The notes: generated from the letters alone by a model not told the origin. A stretch of 64,000 nt of DNA from Siphonodentalium dalli (GCA_032622095.1 CP136067.1:137397990-137461989); one strand, 5' to 3'; positions 44,786 to 56,648 are shown, counted from the first letter of the stretch. Numbers and translations are program-made.

Positions 44786-46940
44786 ACGTTAATGACGTTG
44801 TAGCTCAACTTGATGTTGGTCCCTCGTCACTGCTGCGCCGTTTCTCATCAGATCTGAGCCAAACTCCGTACCTAGAAGTACTATCGCCATGTTATTAACT
44901 TGAACCTGGCCCCCATTACGTCAAACATCGCGTCCTGATGTTAATGACATTGTAGCTCAATCCGATGGTGGTCCATCGTCATTCATCCGCTGTTTATTGG
45001 CAGATCGGGACGAAACTTTATACATAGACGTATTTAGGCAATGTTATTAATGTGGACCTGATCCCGATTACATCAGACGTCGCGTTCTGACCTTAATGAC
45101 GTTGTAGCTCAACTTGATATTGGTCCCTCGTCACTGCTGTCCCGTTTTTCGGCAGATATGAGCGAAACTTCGTACATAGAAGTACTATGGCCATGTTATT
45201 AACTTGGACCTGGTTCCCATTACGTCAGATGTCGCGTTCTGACGTTAATGACGTTGTAGCTCAACCTGATGGTAGTCCATCGTCACTCATCCGCTGTTTA
45301 TCGACATATCTGGACGAAACGTGGTACATACATGTAGAAGTACTATGGCCATGTTATTAACTTGGACCTGGTTCCCATTACGTCAGATGTCGCGTTCTGA
45401 CGTTAATGACGTTGTAGCTCAACCTGATGGTAGTCCATCGTCACTCATCCGCTGTTTATCGACAGATCTGGACGAAACGTGGTACATAGACGTATTGTGG
45501 CCATGTTATTGATGTGGACCAGGTCCCGATTACGTTAGCCGTCGCGTCCTGGCGGCAATGATGTTGTAGCTCAACCTGATGGTGATCCATCGTCACTCAT
45601 CCGCTGTTTCTCGGCAGATCTGAGCTAAACTTCGTACCAGGAAGTACTACGGCCATGTTATTAACCTGAACCTGGTGCCCATTACACCAGACGTCGCGTT
45701 ATGACGTTAATGACGTTGTAGCTCAACTCGATGTTTGTCCCTCATCACTCCTTCGCAGTTTATCGGCAGATCAGTTCGAAACATGGTACATAGACGTATT
45801 GTGGCCATGTTATTTATGTGGACCTGGTCCCGAGTACCTCAGACGTCGCGTTCTGACATTAATGACGTTGTAGCTCAACTTGATATTGGTCCCTCGTCAC
45901 TGCTGTGCCGTTTTTCGGCAGATATGAGCGAAACTTCTTCCCTAGAAGTACTATGGCCATGTTATTAACTCGGACCTGGTCCCCATTACGTCAGATGTCG
46001 CGTACTGACGTTAATGACGTTGTAGCTTTACCAGATGGTGGTCCATCGTCACTCATCCGCTGTTTATCGACATCCGCTGTTTATCGACAGATCGGGACGA
46101 AACTTGGTACATATACGTATTGTGGCCATGTTATTGGTGTGGACCAGGTCCAGATTACGTTAGCCGTCGCGTCCTGGTGCAATGACTTTGTAGTTCAACG
46201 GATGGTGATCCATCGTCACTCATCCGCTGTTTCTCGGCAGATAGAGGCGAAACTTCGTACCTAGAAGTACTATGGCCATGTTATTAACTTGGACCTGGTC
46301 CCCATTACACCAGTCGTCGCGTTCTGATGTTAATGACGTTGTAGCTCAACTCGATGATGGTCCCTCGTCACTCCTCCGCAGTTTACAGGCAGATCAGTTC
46401 GAAACTTGGTACATAGACGTATTGTGGCCATGTTATTAACTTGGACCTGGTCCCGATTACCTCAGACGTCGCGTTCTGACGTTAATGACGTTGTAGCTCA
46501 ACTTGATATTGGTCCCTCGTCACTGCTGTTTTTCGCCAGATATGAGCGAGGCTTGGCACATAGAAGTGCTGTGGCCATGTTAGTAACTTTGGCCTGGTCG
46601 CGATAATATCTGATGTCGCGTTCTGACGTTAATGACATTGCGCATCAACTTGACAGACCGGGGAGAAACGTCGTATCTAGAAGTAGCATGGTCACGTTAG
46701 TAACATGGACCTAGTCGCGATTACGTCGGACGTCTCGTTCTGAGGTTAATAACATTGTAGCTCAACTTGGTGTTGTTCCACCGTCTCCCGACAGATCGGG
46801 ACAAAATCTTGTATCTAAGGGTACTTCGGTCAGGTTAATTGGATGGTCTTGGTAGCGATTGCCCCACACGTCGGGCTCTGACGTTAATGGCTTTGTAGCT
46901 GAACTATGTTGTTCATCTGCACTCCATCTATATAAATCGG
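44786..46940 (+). repeat. E1 satellite: 152-bp monomer, 304-bp higher-order unit
   Basis: The word tagctcaac recurs at 44801, 44953, 45105, 45257, 45415, 45567, 45719, 45871, 46023, 46191, 46342 and 46494. The spacing is 152 bp except where small duplications add 6 or 16 bp. Two monomer types mostly alternate: one with gagcgaaacttcgtacctag, the other with cgaaacttggtacatagacg. The period is thus 304 bp. The last three or so monomers (from 46600) are much more diverged, as at many satellite edges. Each monomer has the paired half-sites tgacgttaatgacgtt. Short open frames are repeat-derived. Confidence 0.9.
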
Positions 46941-46985
46941 GACATAACCAAGGGGTATTTTGCGTCTCAAATTGGAAATAGAAAG

Positions 46986-47161
46986 ATGGCGCGATTCGTC
47001 CCGATAAAAATCAGTTACAACGTGTTGATTTCGCATTCAAGTTTTGCCGAAACATGTTTATTTCAAAGAGGCGGCTTCGTAGACGTTTTGGTTTTCCGCG
47101 AACCTCGACAATCATTATGGTTTATGGATAATCTGGAGAGCGATCATGATTTTCAAATCAG
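46986..47161 (+). CDS. Candidate coding exon ending at a GTACGTA donor
   Basis: Frame from ATG in a favourable context (aaagATGgcg) encoding MARFVPIKISYNVLISHSSF and further to DFQIR, where tcag|GTACGTATC gives a good 5' splice site. It lies between the satellite edge and a TIR element, in one of few stretches here without repeat matches. I recognise no domain. A chance frame with a chance donor remains the null explanation. Confidence 0.2.
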
Positions 47162-47198
47162 GTACGTATCATAACAAAAACAAATTAACGGCTTGTTT

Positions 47199-47598
47199 AA
47201 AGTGGCATTGTCTACATGCTTTCGAAAATATATATGTGTCAGTTTCATTGCAGGTAATGAATTCAGCATGTCGGGAAACCCGGGGCCGGTGGGCGTTTTT
47301 GTGATTTCATTACTGCAGCGATTAATGAAATATCGTGCGAAAAAGGTGTCCCGTGTTTTTTACAGTCACATTGTGGTCTTAAAACGCACACAGCTTTACT
47401 GCGTGTCTCTTTTTTCGTGCGTGTAAGACCAATGTGACACAAATGTGACTTCCGGGGGAGAATTATAGTTGGTCGACTTTTTCGATCTTCGGCTTCTTCT
47501 GTGCACGGTATCTCGTTAACCTCTCCGGGAAAAAAATCATAAACATTGTCGCAAAGGTTTCCTTAAATTGTCAAACTGACACTAGACACTGCCACTTT
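47199..47598. mobile_element. Family M TIR element, copy 1
   Basis: Left AAAGTGGCATTGTC and right GACACTGCCACTTT are inverted ends. The interior has cattgtggtcttaaaacgca and caatgtgacacaaatgtgac, shared with 51054-51360 in the same order. TTAA is present at the left edge only. Non-coding. Confidence 0.6.
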
Positions 47599-48655
47599 GA
47601 CAAAAATCAAAAATGTGCAGTCACTTTTTATTACATCCGAATGTACACTCTTATATAGCAGCCGCACTTTAAATAATAATAAGATGACGCCCAGTGAGGC
47701 CGAGTTCGTTTGGCTACACATACATGTATATGTAGAATATTTACTGGTGTGTAACATATTCCAACATGGTGAATCCCTCTATAACAAAAGAACGAGTCAA
47801 TCTGAATTGTCGCGATTCGCGTGGAGTATATATATGAAAGCTCAAATAATCATTTATTATGCCGACTATTAAGTTTGAACAATCAGCTTTCGTAAGTAGT
47901 GTGGCCGCACTGAACCATATGGGAAAACTTATGGGGTCTCCTCATGAGGCTTCCGCCATTTTGATTCGGAGAAAGACGACATCCAGCTTAATCGTCCTAT
48001 AACGGATGTTGACATATGTGACCAGATAAAATTTCGTTATTTGGCTTGGCTAGCAATGTTTGTCTAGCAAAAGTAACCGGTAATCGGTAATGCCAATAAG
48101 GAGTTCGTCGCTAACAGCGCACCAAGGCGAATCGGTGATGACCTTTGCTTTTCTATTAGTAGTGACTACGACTGCTTTTGAATATTGTCTGTCTTAAATT
48201 AAAGTTTTTTTTCAAGTATAAGTACTAATAACCATCTATTTCAAGGTTTTTATATCACTTTGAGATGTGTGTTGAAAGTTATATAATTGTACAATACATG
48301 CAAATAGTACTAGTACTACATGATTCAATGATGGATTCGCTGAATTTCATTTTACTTCAAATTGTTTACCAAAACTTAAAAGAGATGGCTGGGTGAAATG
48401 GGTGGCTGGCGGAAATGTTGGAGGACGATGGCGTGTCTCAGATGTGACGCCACAAGGACCACCGACCAGCAGTGGTCACCAAAAAAACAAACCAAAACAA
48501 AACACGGCCATTTTCAGGGCAACCTAGTCTTTTCTAAAGATTGCCTCTGCACATTGGTTCAAATCTAAGAACCTTCTTGTAAGATTCGCACTTCCATTGC
48601 CAGTCCACGCCCCTCAATAACACATAGATAAATGAAAATATGCCCCCGCCTATGA
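47599..48655. other. Unassigned interval
   Basis: No supported gene. The plus and minus frames across 47563-47872 overlap and have no motif. Confidence 0.35.
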
Positions 48656-49032
48656 AAGGCAAAATTCACATTTATAAATAATTGCGCTTCAGGGCAATCC
48701 AGCTTGATTGATATCAATTGCGCTGAAGCAATTATTGTTACAAGCTTACACCCCTGAATAGATTATTTTCTATTGGATGTATTCATTAATTAACTGGGGT
48801 GCCCATATATATGGTAAAATAATTGCGCTTCAGCGCAATTAATTTTCTAATAGATTTATTCTTTAATTAACTGGGGGGGTAGCCATATAGGCCTATGCAC
48901 AATTGAATTGCACTGAAGTGCAATAGATTTACACTGTTGCGCAATAGATTTATACTGAAGCGCCATTGAATTGCATTGAAACGCTATTTAATTGCGCTTA
49001 AGCACAATTATTAATAAATGTGAATTTGGCCT
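48656..49032. mobile_element. Foldback element built on ttgcgcttcagcgcaat
   Basis: The ends aggcaaaattcacatttata and taaatgtgaatttggcct are mirrored. The interior holds six or more copies of the self-complementary word attgcgctTcAgcgcaat in degraded forms (for example 48708-48730, 48822-48840, 48905-48925, 48985-49010). It looks like a palindrome that expanded by repeated inversion or duplication. Non-coding. Confidence 0.6.
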
Positions 49033-50064
49033 CCAATATCCGCCCAAATGCGAGATTGCGATGAATGCCTGTCTAGGGCCGGTGGCTATATAGGCATATA
49101 ACATTTTAACTTTCATGTGAGATCACAATGAGTGCCTTGGTTCTCATATAATATTTTAACCTAACATGAGAGATTGCAATGAATGCCTTACTTGGCATGT
49201 AACGTAAATACCATGCAGTACGTATAGGCCTATACGCATCCTCCCCGACAAACGTCCCTGTCACACACGCCACACGGATACTTCGCATTCCAATACGTTA
49301 GAAATCGACCCATTGGAGCGTATTGTGTTTGAAATTGTGGCCCAACCCATCACCCCAAAATATTGTTACCAAAGTTGGGAGTACACCCATGTCGCCATGG
49401 CCATGCATGCCTAGGTTACCTATTTGTCTTTGGAAAGAACTAGACTAAGTGACACTAGTGATAGGTGTAGCACTTGTGTACATACATATCTGGCATATAT
49501 ATCTAGATGTCAGGCAATTTAACCAGCTTGATTTGGTTTGAGGGACATATCGATGTACCATTCCGATCAACACATTTTAAAACACTCTGGGCGAGTCTGG
49601 GCTGTGATTTGTTGCATGAATTAAAAGTAAACTGTTGACAAAAATTCAAGGAATCATTCTCCCACAAACTTTATTTGCCAAGAGGCCCGTTCATTAAAGA
49701 TGAAGTCTGTTGTTGATTTTTTTATTGGGAAAGTTTCCACAGATGTCAAGCTCACATAATCCGAAGGCAGTTTGAACAGTTTCCATTTGACCTCTGATGC
49801 AGATCAACAAACGTTAAAATTGAAGCCTATGGGAAATATTTACACCAGTGTAACCATCACACCCCATTGCCACGTCAGACAGTCGTCTGACAGTGGTAAA
49901 CACATCCTAATTAGTAACCTTATTTTGACGTTTGGCATAAACACAGGTCTTTATTATTCATCATGCATAGACATAGTATCAAGATATATTTAATATATGG
50001 AAGCGATAGATTATGTTTAATGTCTATATGCTTCCCAGTTAGTGTTTTCTGGGACAAACATTGC
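49033..50064. other. Unassigned interval
   Basis: 49060-49190 has a loose tandem of about 60 bp (gagatt/cgatgaatgcct, gagatcacaatgagtgcct, gagattgcaatgaatgcct). The rest holds nothing I recognise. Confidence 0.4.
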
Positions 50065-50310
50065 CAGACTCAGAAATTATCTCCCTTGGAAACTCTCTTC
50101 CGTGAAAAGATTTATTTAATCAATAGTAATTCCCGGTTAGAGATACTTGAGAGTAGCTACTTTTGCTAGGCAATCATTGCGCGACGGAAAATTATCTCCC
50201 TTGAGAAAACTCTCTTCCACGAATAGATATAATTCGTCAATACAGTGCTTCCCAGTTACAGATCCCTCCTTCCCAGTTACAGATACCTGGTTGCAGCTAC
50301 TTTTGCTAGA
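50065..50310 (+). repeat. Loose tandem duplication, about 120 bp
   Basis: aaattatctcccttggaaac ... gagtagctacttttgctagg is followed by a second copy aaattatctcccttgagaaa ... gcagctacttttgctagac. The phrase tcccagttacagatacc is also doubled inside the second copy. Confidence 0.7.
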
Positions 50311-50799
50311 CACACATTGAATATTTTGCTATCTTTGGCGCTCGTTTTTAATTTTACACAAGCAGATTTATTAATTTATATTCGCCATTCCCAACTCAGG
50401 GTGTGTGTAGTTAAATTGGGTACAGAAATACTTACCGTCGCAGGGGGGGGGGGGTGGCCGGCGTAAGACGGGGTGGTGGGTCTGGTCAGAGGGACAAAAC
50501 ATCAATTGTTCCCGCCACTCAAAAACAATTTCTGCATGTTTTTTTTAGTGTTTGTCTTCAGAACACCTTAGAATAAAGAGAAATAATGTAATTCTAACTG
50601 ATATACTGGCAGCAGAAGAGAGTTATCCTGTTGTATTTTGTTGTAAATGGGTCCAAGGTAAATTCGAAAGTTGTTTTTCGGCACGTATGACGGGATGGGT
50701 GTTAGGTTGGACAAAACAGCAAATTTTCCGACACTTAAAAAAAGAGCATATTCCATTGGAGACTAATTCTATTTTCATACTAGTATTCTCACATTCTTT
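50311..50799. other. Unassigned interval with a poly-G tract
   Basis: Poly-G at 50441-50452. The frame 50552-50884 runs into the next mobile element and has no domain. Confidence 0.35.
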
Positions 50800-50995
50800 T
50801 ACAGCTGTCTACATTGAATTTCTCCCCTGCAAATTTTTATTTGAGTGGTTACAGGGGGGGGGTGTCAAAAATTGGTCGGAATAAAGTGCTGAAAACGCGA
50901 AAAAAATGGCCGTGGGGCTGGGTGGGTCCCAAAAAAATGGCCGAAAGGAAAAATCATCACACGTGCATGAAATTCTACCCCCCCCCCCCCCCGAC
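50800..50995. mobile_element. Relative of the hAT-like insertion (inverted orientation)
   Basis: acagctgtctacattgaatt, attggtcggaataaagtgct, gctgggtgggtccc and cacgtgcatgaaatt match, in order, the reverse complement of 32136-32425. Poly-C (50981-50994) corresponds to the G-rich tip of the other copy. The edges are not clear enough to read a target duplication. Confidence 0.55.
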
Positions 50996-51053
50996 CAGGC
51001 TGACCGTCGCCCGAGTTTCATGAAAAGGAAATGTTGACTGATCGCAAATATTA

Positions 51054-51360
51054 AAGTGGCATTGTCGACTCGTTTCTAAATATATATATATATCACTTTC
51101 GTTGCTAGCTATTGATTCAGGTTGAGAAACTCTGGAACCATTTTTGTGGTTCCGTTCCTATAGAGGTTTGCGAGATGTCGTGCGACGAATAAGCCGAAAA
51201 TGTGACCCGTCTTTTTGAAAAAAGTCTCGTTTAAAATTTCGTATAAAAACGCTTACTGGTTAGTTGTGTGTCATTTTCAGTGTTCGTAAGCGTAATGTGA
51301 CACAAGTTAGGATAAAATGTGACTTCCGGGTGACAAAAGTGGGTCGATCTTTTCGGTAAG
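51054..51360. mobile_element. Family M TIR element, copy 2
   Basis: It starts after TTAA with AAAGTGGCATTGTCGAC, has tgtgacacaag and atgtgacttccgggtgacaa, and ends near ggtcgatcttttcggt. It lacks the mirrored right tip found in copy 1, and the next element may have replaced it. Confidence 0.5.
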
Positions 51361-51590
51361 GTCCGTTCCAAACGACGGATTTTTGTCGACACGAATCTAA
51401 TACCAGACCCACACTTGTATTAAATGCGTCAAATATGCGACGTTTGAAACAATTAGATCCGTGTCAGACGCACCACAGAGGAATCTCCGTCCAATTCAGA
51501 CGAATCTTCGTCGGTGATGCGTCTGAAATCCGTCTTGGTTTCAAACGACGGAGTTTTGACGACTCCATCTAATACATGTTACCAAAAAGC
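51361..51590. mobile_element. MITE with CCGTTCCAAACGACGGA ends, copy 1
   Basis: ggtccgttccaaacgacgga plus tttttgtcgacacgaatcta at the left, with repeated cgtctgaaatccgtc and tttcaaacgacggagttttg to the right. The reverse-complement relative is at about 58612-58730. G/C-rich tips of this style occur in PIF/Harbinger elements, but I cannot confirm the target duplication. Confidence 0.45.
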
Positions 51591-52101
51591 CGAAAGCTGC
51601 CGAAGTATCGAATGCAAATGATATGATAATAATACGATAATGATATAATAATGAGGGAGTTCCCATTATCTGCGGAAATACCCACATGGCGTCATTTGTA
51701 AGGGGTCGTCCTGTTCACCCGGCGGCTATTGTTTCGGGTAGGTGTTGGGGCAGGTGTGATAATCCTCAACATCACAGAGCTGCCGACTATAGTTTTTATC
51801 ATAATTGTTACTGGGAATTAGTGGCGATGGCTAATTTCGACGGCAATGAGCGGCCGGACGATGAGGATAATTGGGGTTTTTGGAAAATTCAAAACTCGAG
51901 GAATACAGCGCGTAGAGGGCTCATTTTGGTGTCTAACGAAAGGCCGATATTCGCCCTATCCACACATATTAACCCCGCCACTGAACGGACACCGGAAGTT
52001 GCATTATGAACGAAGAAATGCACATGTGATATATTTCAACAAATTTATTAAATACTCAAGATATATATATAACACATACTATCAATATAACATAACATGA
52101 A
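51591..52101. other. Interval with an unsupported 107-codon frame
   Basis: The plus-strand frame 51686-52009 encodes a Cys/His-containing stretch (CWGRCDNPQHHRAADYSFYH) but no family I can name. It lies directly after the 3' end of the MULE relic and could be part of that transposon's flank. Confidence 0.3.
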
Positions 52102-52931
52102 TTATAGCACATTAATGTTTGATACTGAATCCATGTATTCGAGAATATCTATTTCGCCTGCGCCGAAAACTCTCTTGAAATGTCTGATGGAATTGTCAAC
52201 TTTGCGATATCGCATCTTGCGTGGGCCAATCCTTCCACCCGATGACTGTTGCTTCCTGGTAAGCTTGCTCTTTCTTCAGGAAATCTATCAACCTGAAGAT
52301 GTTCGGGTGTGAGCAAGATAACACCAACTGCAGTTTTGGGTGCCATCCTTCCACATGATTTGTCGTTCTTGGACCAATTGTGTCGTGGTGATTCCATAGC
52401 TGGCGGCCATGGCTCCCTTCCACCCAGTACTCGGTGATGTAATCCTAAATTTTCTAGATTTTCTCTGGTCGCGAATATCAGAATCTTTTCAGTCTCTCCG
52501 TCATCGGCTAGTAGGAAGTTGTGGTTGTTGGCTGTTGTTTTGTATACATCAGGAAGGTCGACTCCTGAGCGATGAATTAATTAATGAGAATGCGAAATTA
52601 AATTTACTCAGTACATACTTCCTATTTCTTCCTGGTATAGCGTTGTTACTGGCTTGTTACTTGTCTTAACAAGCTTTTTGAGGTCTGCAATCCAGGAATC
52701 TGCTGCTACTTGGTTGAAATCAGGTTCGTGGTTATGGTTGCCGTTGTTGGATATCACCATATCGTTCTCAGTGTTGGTGGTTGCACGGCAGTCTTTCTTA
52801 CAACATCGCCAATGAATTCGATCATTTCTCCTTGATTTAACGGAGAATTTGTAGTCATCATATACCAGATACCGGTACTTTCCACCTCTAGTATTTTGAA
52901 TATAATTTACGTTCACTTGTGTGCTTGCCAT
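52102..52931 (-). pseudogene. FLYWCH-MULE transposase relic
   Basis: From ATG at 52931 (minus) the first about 104 residues hold a FLYWCH-type zinc finger: GGKYRYLVYDDYKFS, then W41-R-C43/C44...C48 and H66-N-H68 (NGNHNHEPD). This finger opens many animal Mutator-like transposases. A candidate 54-bp intron (52565-52618; GTATGT donor, CTCAG acceptor) joins it in frame to FLLADDGETEKILIFATREN, a block that precedes the DDE core in this family. The roughly 200-residue DDE core is then missing and the C-terminal block follows in another frame (GPRTTNHVEGWHPKL, SHPNIFRLIDFLKKEQ). A second frameshift leads to KMRYRKVDNSIRHFKRVF and the end at 52102. The relic cannot encode an active transposase. The FLYWCH exon alone is intact and could in principle be co-opted. 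Confidence 0.8.
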
Positions 52932-53354
52932 CGTGTTTATATCAGACCAGGGAATCTAACAGTATATATATTCAGTAGTGAACTCTACTTAAAACACTGA
53001 TAATAATTCATAATACATCTTTACAAACAAATAATAAAACGTGTAAAATAAATAAACTGAATGTGGCTCACGCTATTAAACATTATTCACCACCAACAGT
53101 TATGGACTGTGACAACACTGGACCGCAGGTGTTTTGATATGGACTATAATCTCCGCCGGCCAAGTCGTTAATCTCTGCCTGCCGGGTAGACAGGATATAC
53201 CCATTTGTAACACGCTCTCTTTATAAACAGTGAGAGATTATATATATGCTATATCTAAGCATTGCATGCTTAGGTATTCTGGTATTTTGATTTCTCAACC
53301 AACAGGGCAGTCACTGACTCACATCTTATAATGGGTATGGTATCACTGATTTAT
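52932..53354. other. Unassigned interval upstream of the MULE relic
   Basis: No TIR of the MULE found. Nothing else recognised. Confidence 0.35.
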
Positions 53355-54285
53355 AATCTATATTTATATTTGCGAATGTCTGTCTGTCTGTCTGTGTTCT
53401 ATAGAAATTCACAGGGGACCACCTAGATGACAAAAAGGGGTCTAGGTCTAATAGGGGTAACTTTTTACGAGAAAGATAATGGCGAGGGTTAGAATTTTAT
53501 AAAGTGACGCCGTTGTTGTCAGGGGCAGAAAAGGGGGAGGGGCAGAACAATTATTGTCGCCGATTGCCACCAAACTTATATATAATCATCCCCATAATAT
53601 GAGGAATCTAATGGTGTGGTTTAAATATGTCAAAAGTCGCGCCGTTAGCGCCAGGGGTGCCCGGAAGGGAGAGGGGCACCAAAAATGGATCAAAAATAAT
53701 TTTAGCGCCGAATTCCACCAAATTTATGCACATTCTTCTGAGATCTTCTCCATGATACAAGGAATCTTATTGCGTGATTTAAAGACGACAAAATTGGTGT
53801 CGTTTGGATTAGAGATTTGGGGGGGCGGTAGGTGGGTACTAAATCTGATAAGAATTGGTTTAGTCGCCGATTGCCACGAAACTTATACAAATTCATCCCA
53901 TGATATGAGGTGTCTAATGGCGTGGATTAAAGCTGTCAGACGTGGCGTCATTCGAGTCAGGGTGCCCTGAAACGGAGAGGGGCACCAACATTGATACACA
54001 TTATCTTTAGCGCCAATTGCCACCAAATTGATACACATTATTATCCATGATATGAGGTATCTAATCGTCATATTGGTGCTGCTTTGGTGAGAGATGGGGT
54101 GGGATGGGGTGAGCACTAAATTTGTAAAAAAAATTGTTTAGTCGCGGATTAGCACCAAACAAACAAATAATAATATCCATGATATAAAGAGTCCAACCAA
54201 AAACTTATAAAAGATATGTTTAGTGCCAATTACCATCAAACACATACATGTTCTTCTCAAATGATACAATGAATCAAATATTTGC
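53355..54285 (-). repeat. Family D element, copy D3
   Basis: It begins on the plus strand with ataatctatatttatatttg plus cgaatgtctgtctgtctg, i.e. the tail on the minus strand. The leader (aggggaccacctagatgaca) and core units (gccgattgccaccaaactta at 53560, and variants at 53706, 53868, 54012, 54145) are spaced about 130-160 bp. The 138-codon open frame across 53554-53970 is repeat-derived. Confidence 0.7.
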
Positions 54286-54870
54286 GAATATCTAGCTTTC
54301 TGTGTTCTATATATAACTTTAAGGGTACAATCGAGATGGCACCAAGGCGGTCTGATAGGGGTAACTTTTTACGAGTATGATAATGGTCAGGGTTAAACTT
54401 TTCTAAAGTTACGTTGTTGATGCGAGGGATATAAACGTGTGATTTAAGACGCGAAATTGGTGCCGTTTGTGTGCGAGATGGGGGGGGGGTAATAAATATG
54501 ATAAGAAGAATTTGTTTAGTTGCCGAATACCACCAAACTTATATATAATCATCTCAATTATATAATGCATGCATGAGTCTAATATACCTGGTTTATATAT
54601 GATAAAAGTGGCGCGATTCAAGTCATGCATGAGGGGAGTTGCACCAAAGTCGATACAAATATATTAATAGCACTGATTCCACCAAATTCATGCACGTTCG
54701 TATCTAATGATATGATTAATTATATCACATTTGGGGCCGTTTGGTTCATGGATGGCGAGAGGAGATTCACTAGCATTTATAAGAGTGTTCAATTCGCCGA
54801 TATCCAACAAAGTTATATATAGTCATCTCCCAGGTCATCTCCATGTCGTTATGAGGAGTTGTTGGCATTC
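54286..54870 (-). repeat. Family D element, copy D4
   Basis: A shorter, more diverged member with atttgcgaatatctagcttt, ggtacaatcgagatggcacc and aactttttacgagtatgata. It is a near duplicate of D5, about 1.2 kb to the right (for example aattgccgaatac / accaccaaacttatatataa in both). Confidence 0.65.
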
Positions 54871-55479
54871 TAATTTCACAATCTCGACAAAATAATGGTG
54901 AACGCATTAAGTCACTTGAACAATTATTTGAGTGTGTTTTATTGAAGGGCATAGCGCTGTAGGCGTCGAACATACTAAATGTACCCCATGTTGTCATTTC
55001 CCTTGCACAATATAAAATCGAACCCCTTCATCGTATGTGCAAGTAGGGTCTTGGTCGATGCATGCCAATAGGTTACTGTGAAATGTTCTGAACGCCCGCT
55101 GTTTTCTCCAATTCGAGAACCGAGGTTATTCGGGTTACACCATTAATATTTTAAAACGCCGGGAGTGCTAGAGTAACATCCAGCTGATTCGAACTTAGGA
55201 GGTTTCTTGTCTCTTCTGTAAATTGAAGATATATTTTGGTCGGACAATAGACAATTTTTCTTACCAATATAGTATGGTCGTTGTACGCAAAAATGGGGTT
55301 GACCCAGAAAAATTGTTAAAGAAGCGATCTTGGTGTCATTCAACGCGGGATAATCCCTGGTACAACATATATCCAAAATCCGCTTTGGGGACAATCCAGG
55401 ATCCAAGATGGCGCCCAACATGGCCGCCCTTAGTCAAAAGAGAGCCTGGTTGAGAAATTATTCAATTATAATGAGAACA
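54871..55479. other. Unassigned interval between D copies
   Basis: Contains ccaagatggcgcccaacatg at 55401-55420 (a YY1-like core AAGATGGC by inspection) and no repeat match seen. Frames on both strands around 55143-55453 overlap and have no domain. Confidence 0.35.
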
Positions 55480-56065
55480 ATTATTGCCATATGTATAAAA
55501 ATAACTTTAAGGGTACAATCGAGATGGCACCAAGGCGGTCTGACAGTGGTAACTTTTTACGAGTAAGATAATGAATGGTCAGGGTTAATCTTTTCTAAAG
55601 TGACGTTATTGATACGAGGAATATAAACGTGTGATTTAAAGACGCGAAATTCGTGCCGTTTGTGTGAGAGATGGGGGGGGGGGGTAATACATATGATAAG
55701 AATGTGTTCAGTTGCCGAATACCACCAAACTTATATATAATCATCTCCATTATACAATGCACGCATGGGTCTAATAGACGTGGTTTATATATGGCACAAG
55801 TGGTGCGATTCAAGTCATGCATGAGGGGAGTTGCGACAAAGTCTATACAAATATATTAATAGCACTGATTCCACCAAATCCTTGCACGTTCGTCTCTAAT
55901 GACATGATTAATTATATCACATTTGGGGCCGTTTGGGTATTGGATGGGGAGAGGGGATTCACTAGCATATATAAGAGTGTTCAATTCGCCGATATCCAAC
56001 AAAGTTATATATAGTCATCTCCCAGGCCATCTCCATGTCGTTATAAGGAGTGGTTGGCATTCCAA
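55480..56065 (-). repeat. Family D element, copy D5
   Basis: A duplicate of D4 (roughly 90% alike by eye over about 550 bp), lacking the GTCT-rich tail part. Shared specific features include a poly-G patch (55672-55683) and the end phrase tatagtcatctcccaggc. D4 plus spacer was probably duplicated as a block or by unequal exchange. Confidence 0.65.
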
Positions 56066-56648
56066 TTTCACAATCTCGACAAAGTGTGACCGAATTAAGT
56101 CACTTGAACAATTATATCTTCTCAACTGTCATATTTATATGGGGATGGAAATCAGGGCATTCCTATAATGATCTAGCAACACAGATACATAGAAGAAAGC
56201 ATTACAAGTATATTTATATCAATATATTTAAGAGCTACATATATTCATTCAAACTGAGGGACCTTGAATCGTCAGAGGATTGCATATTAGAATGGCTCAT
56301 GTAAATATTATAACACGATTGAGTCTGTCTCATTCAATATAGTTTCTACAAAAACAGTTACAATTGACAAGAGCTATGGAAATGTAGTGCATGCCTGTTC
56401 AAAAATAGTGGTCGCAGTGTGCAGTCAAATATGGTTACTTCTGAGATAAAGGAAAACGCAGTCCGTAGCACATGACTTTTCAGGATCCTCTGACAAGTTT
56501 ATATCTGCCCGATACAGAGGATTTCTTTCATATTTTAGAACAGACGCATCGCCTAACATAAACAATTCAAAATATCGCTGTGTCGGACACATGTAGCTGC
56601 TATATACATGCATAACATCATTTCTTTTAAACTGAAAATGATTAGCCA
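56066..56648. other. Unassigned interval
   Basis: No gene recognised. Confidence 0.35.

Noticed and set aside
44786-46940. CRISPR-like array (regular spaced repeats)
   Set aside because: Units are 152 bp without unique spacers between short repeats; this is a satellite in a eukaryotic genome.
51686-52009. 107-codon Cys/His-containing frame as a zinc-finger gene
   Set aside because: Spacing of Cys and His fits no finger I know, and there is no splice or repeat-independent support.
54871-55479. YY1-like core (AAGATGGC) near 55403 as a promoter
   Set aside because: A single short match without a transcription unit nearby; not enough to call a promoter.
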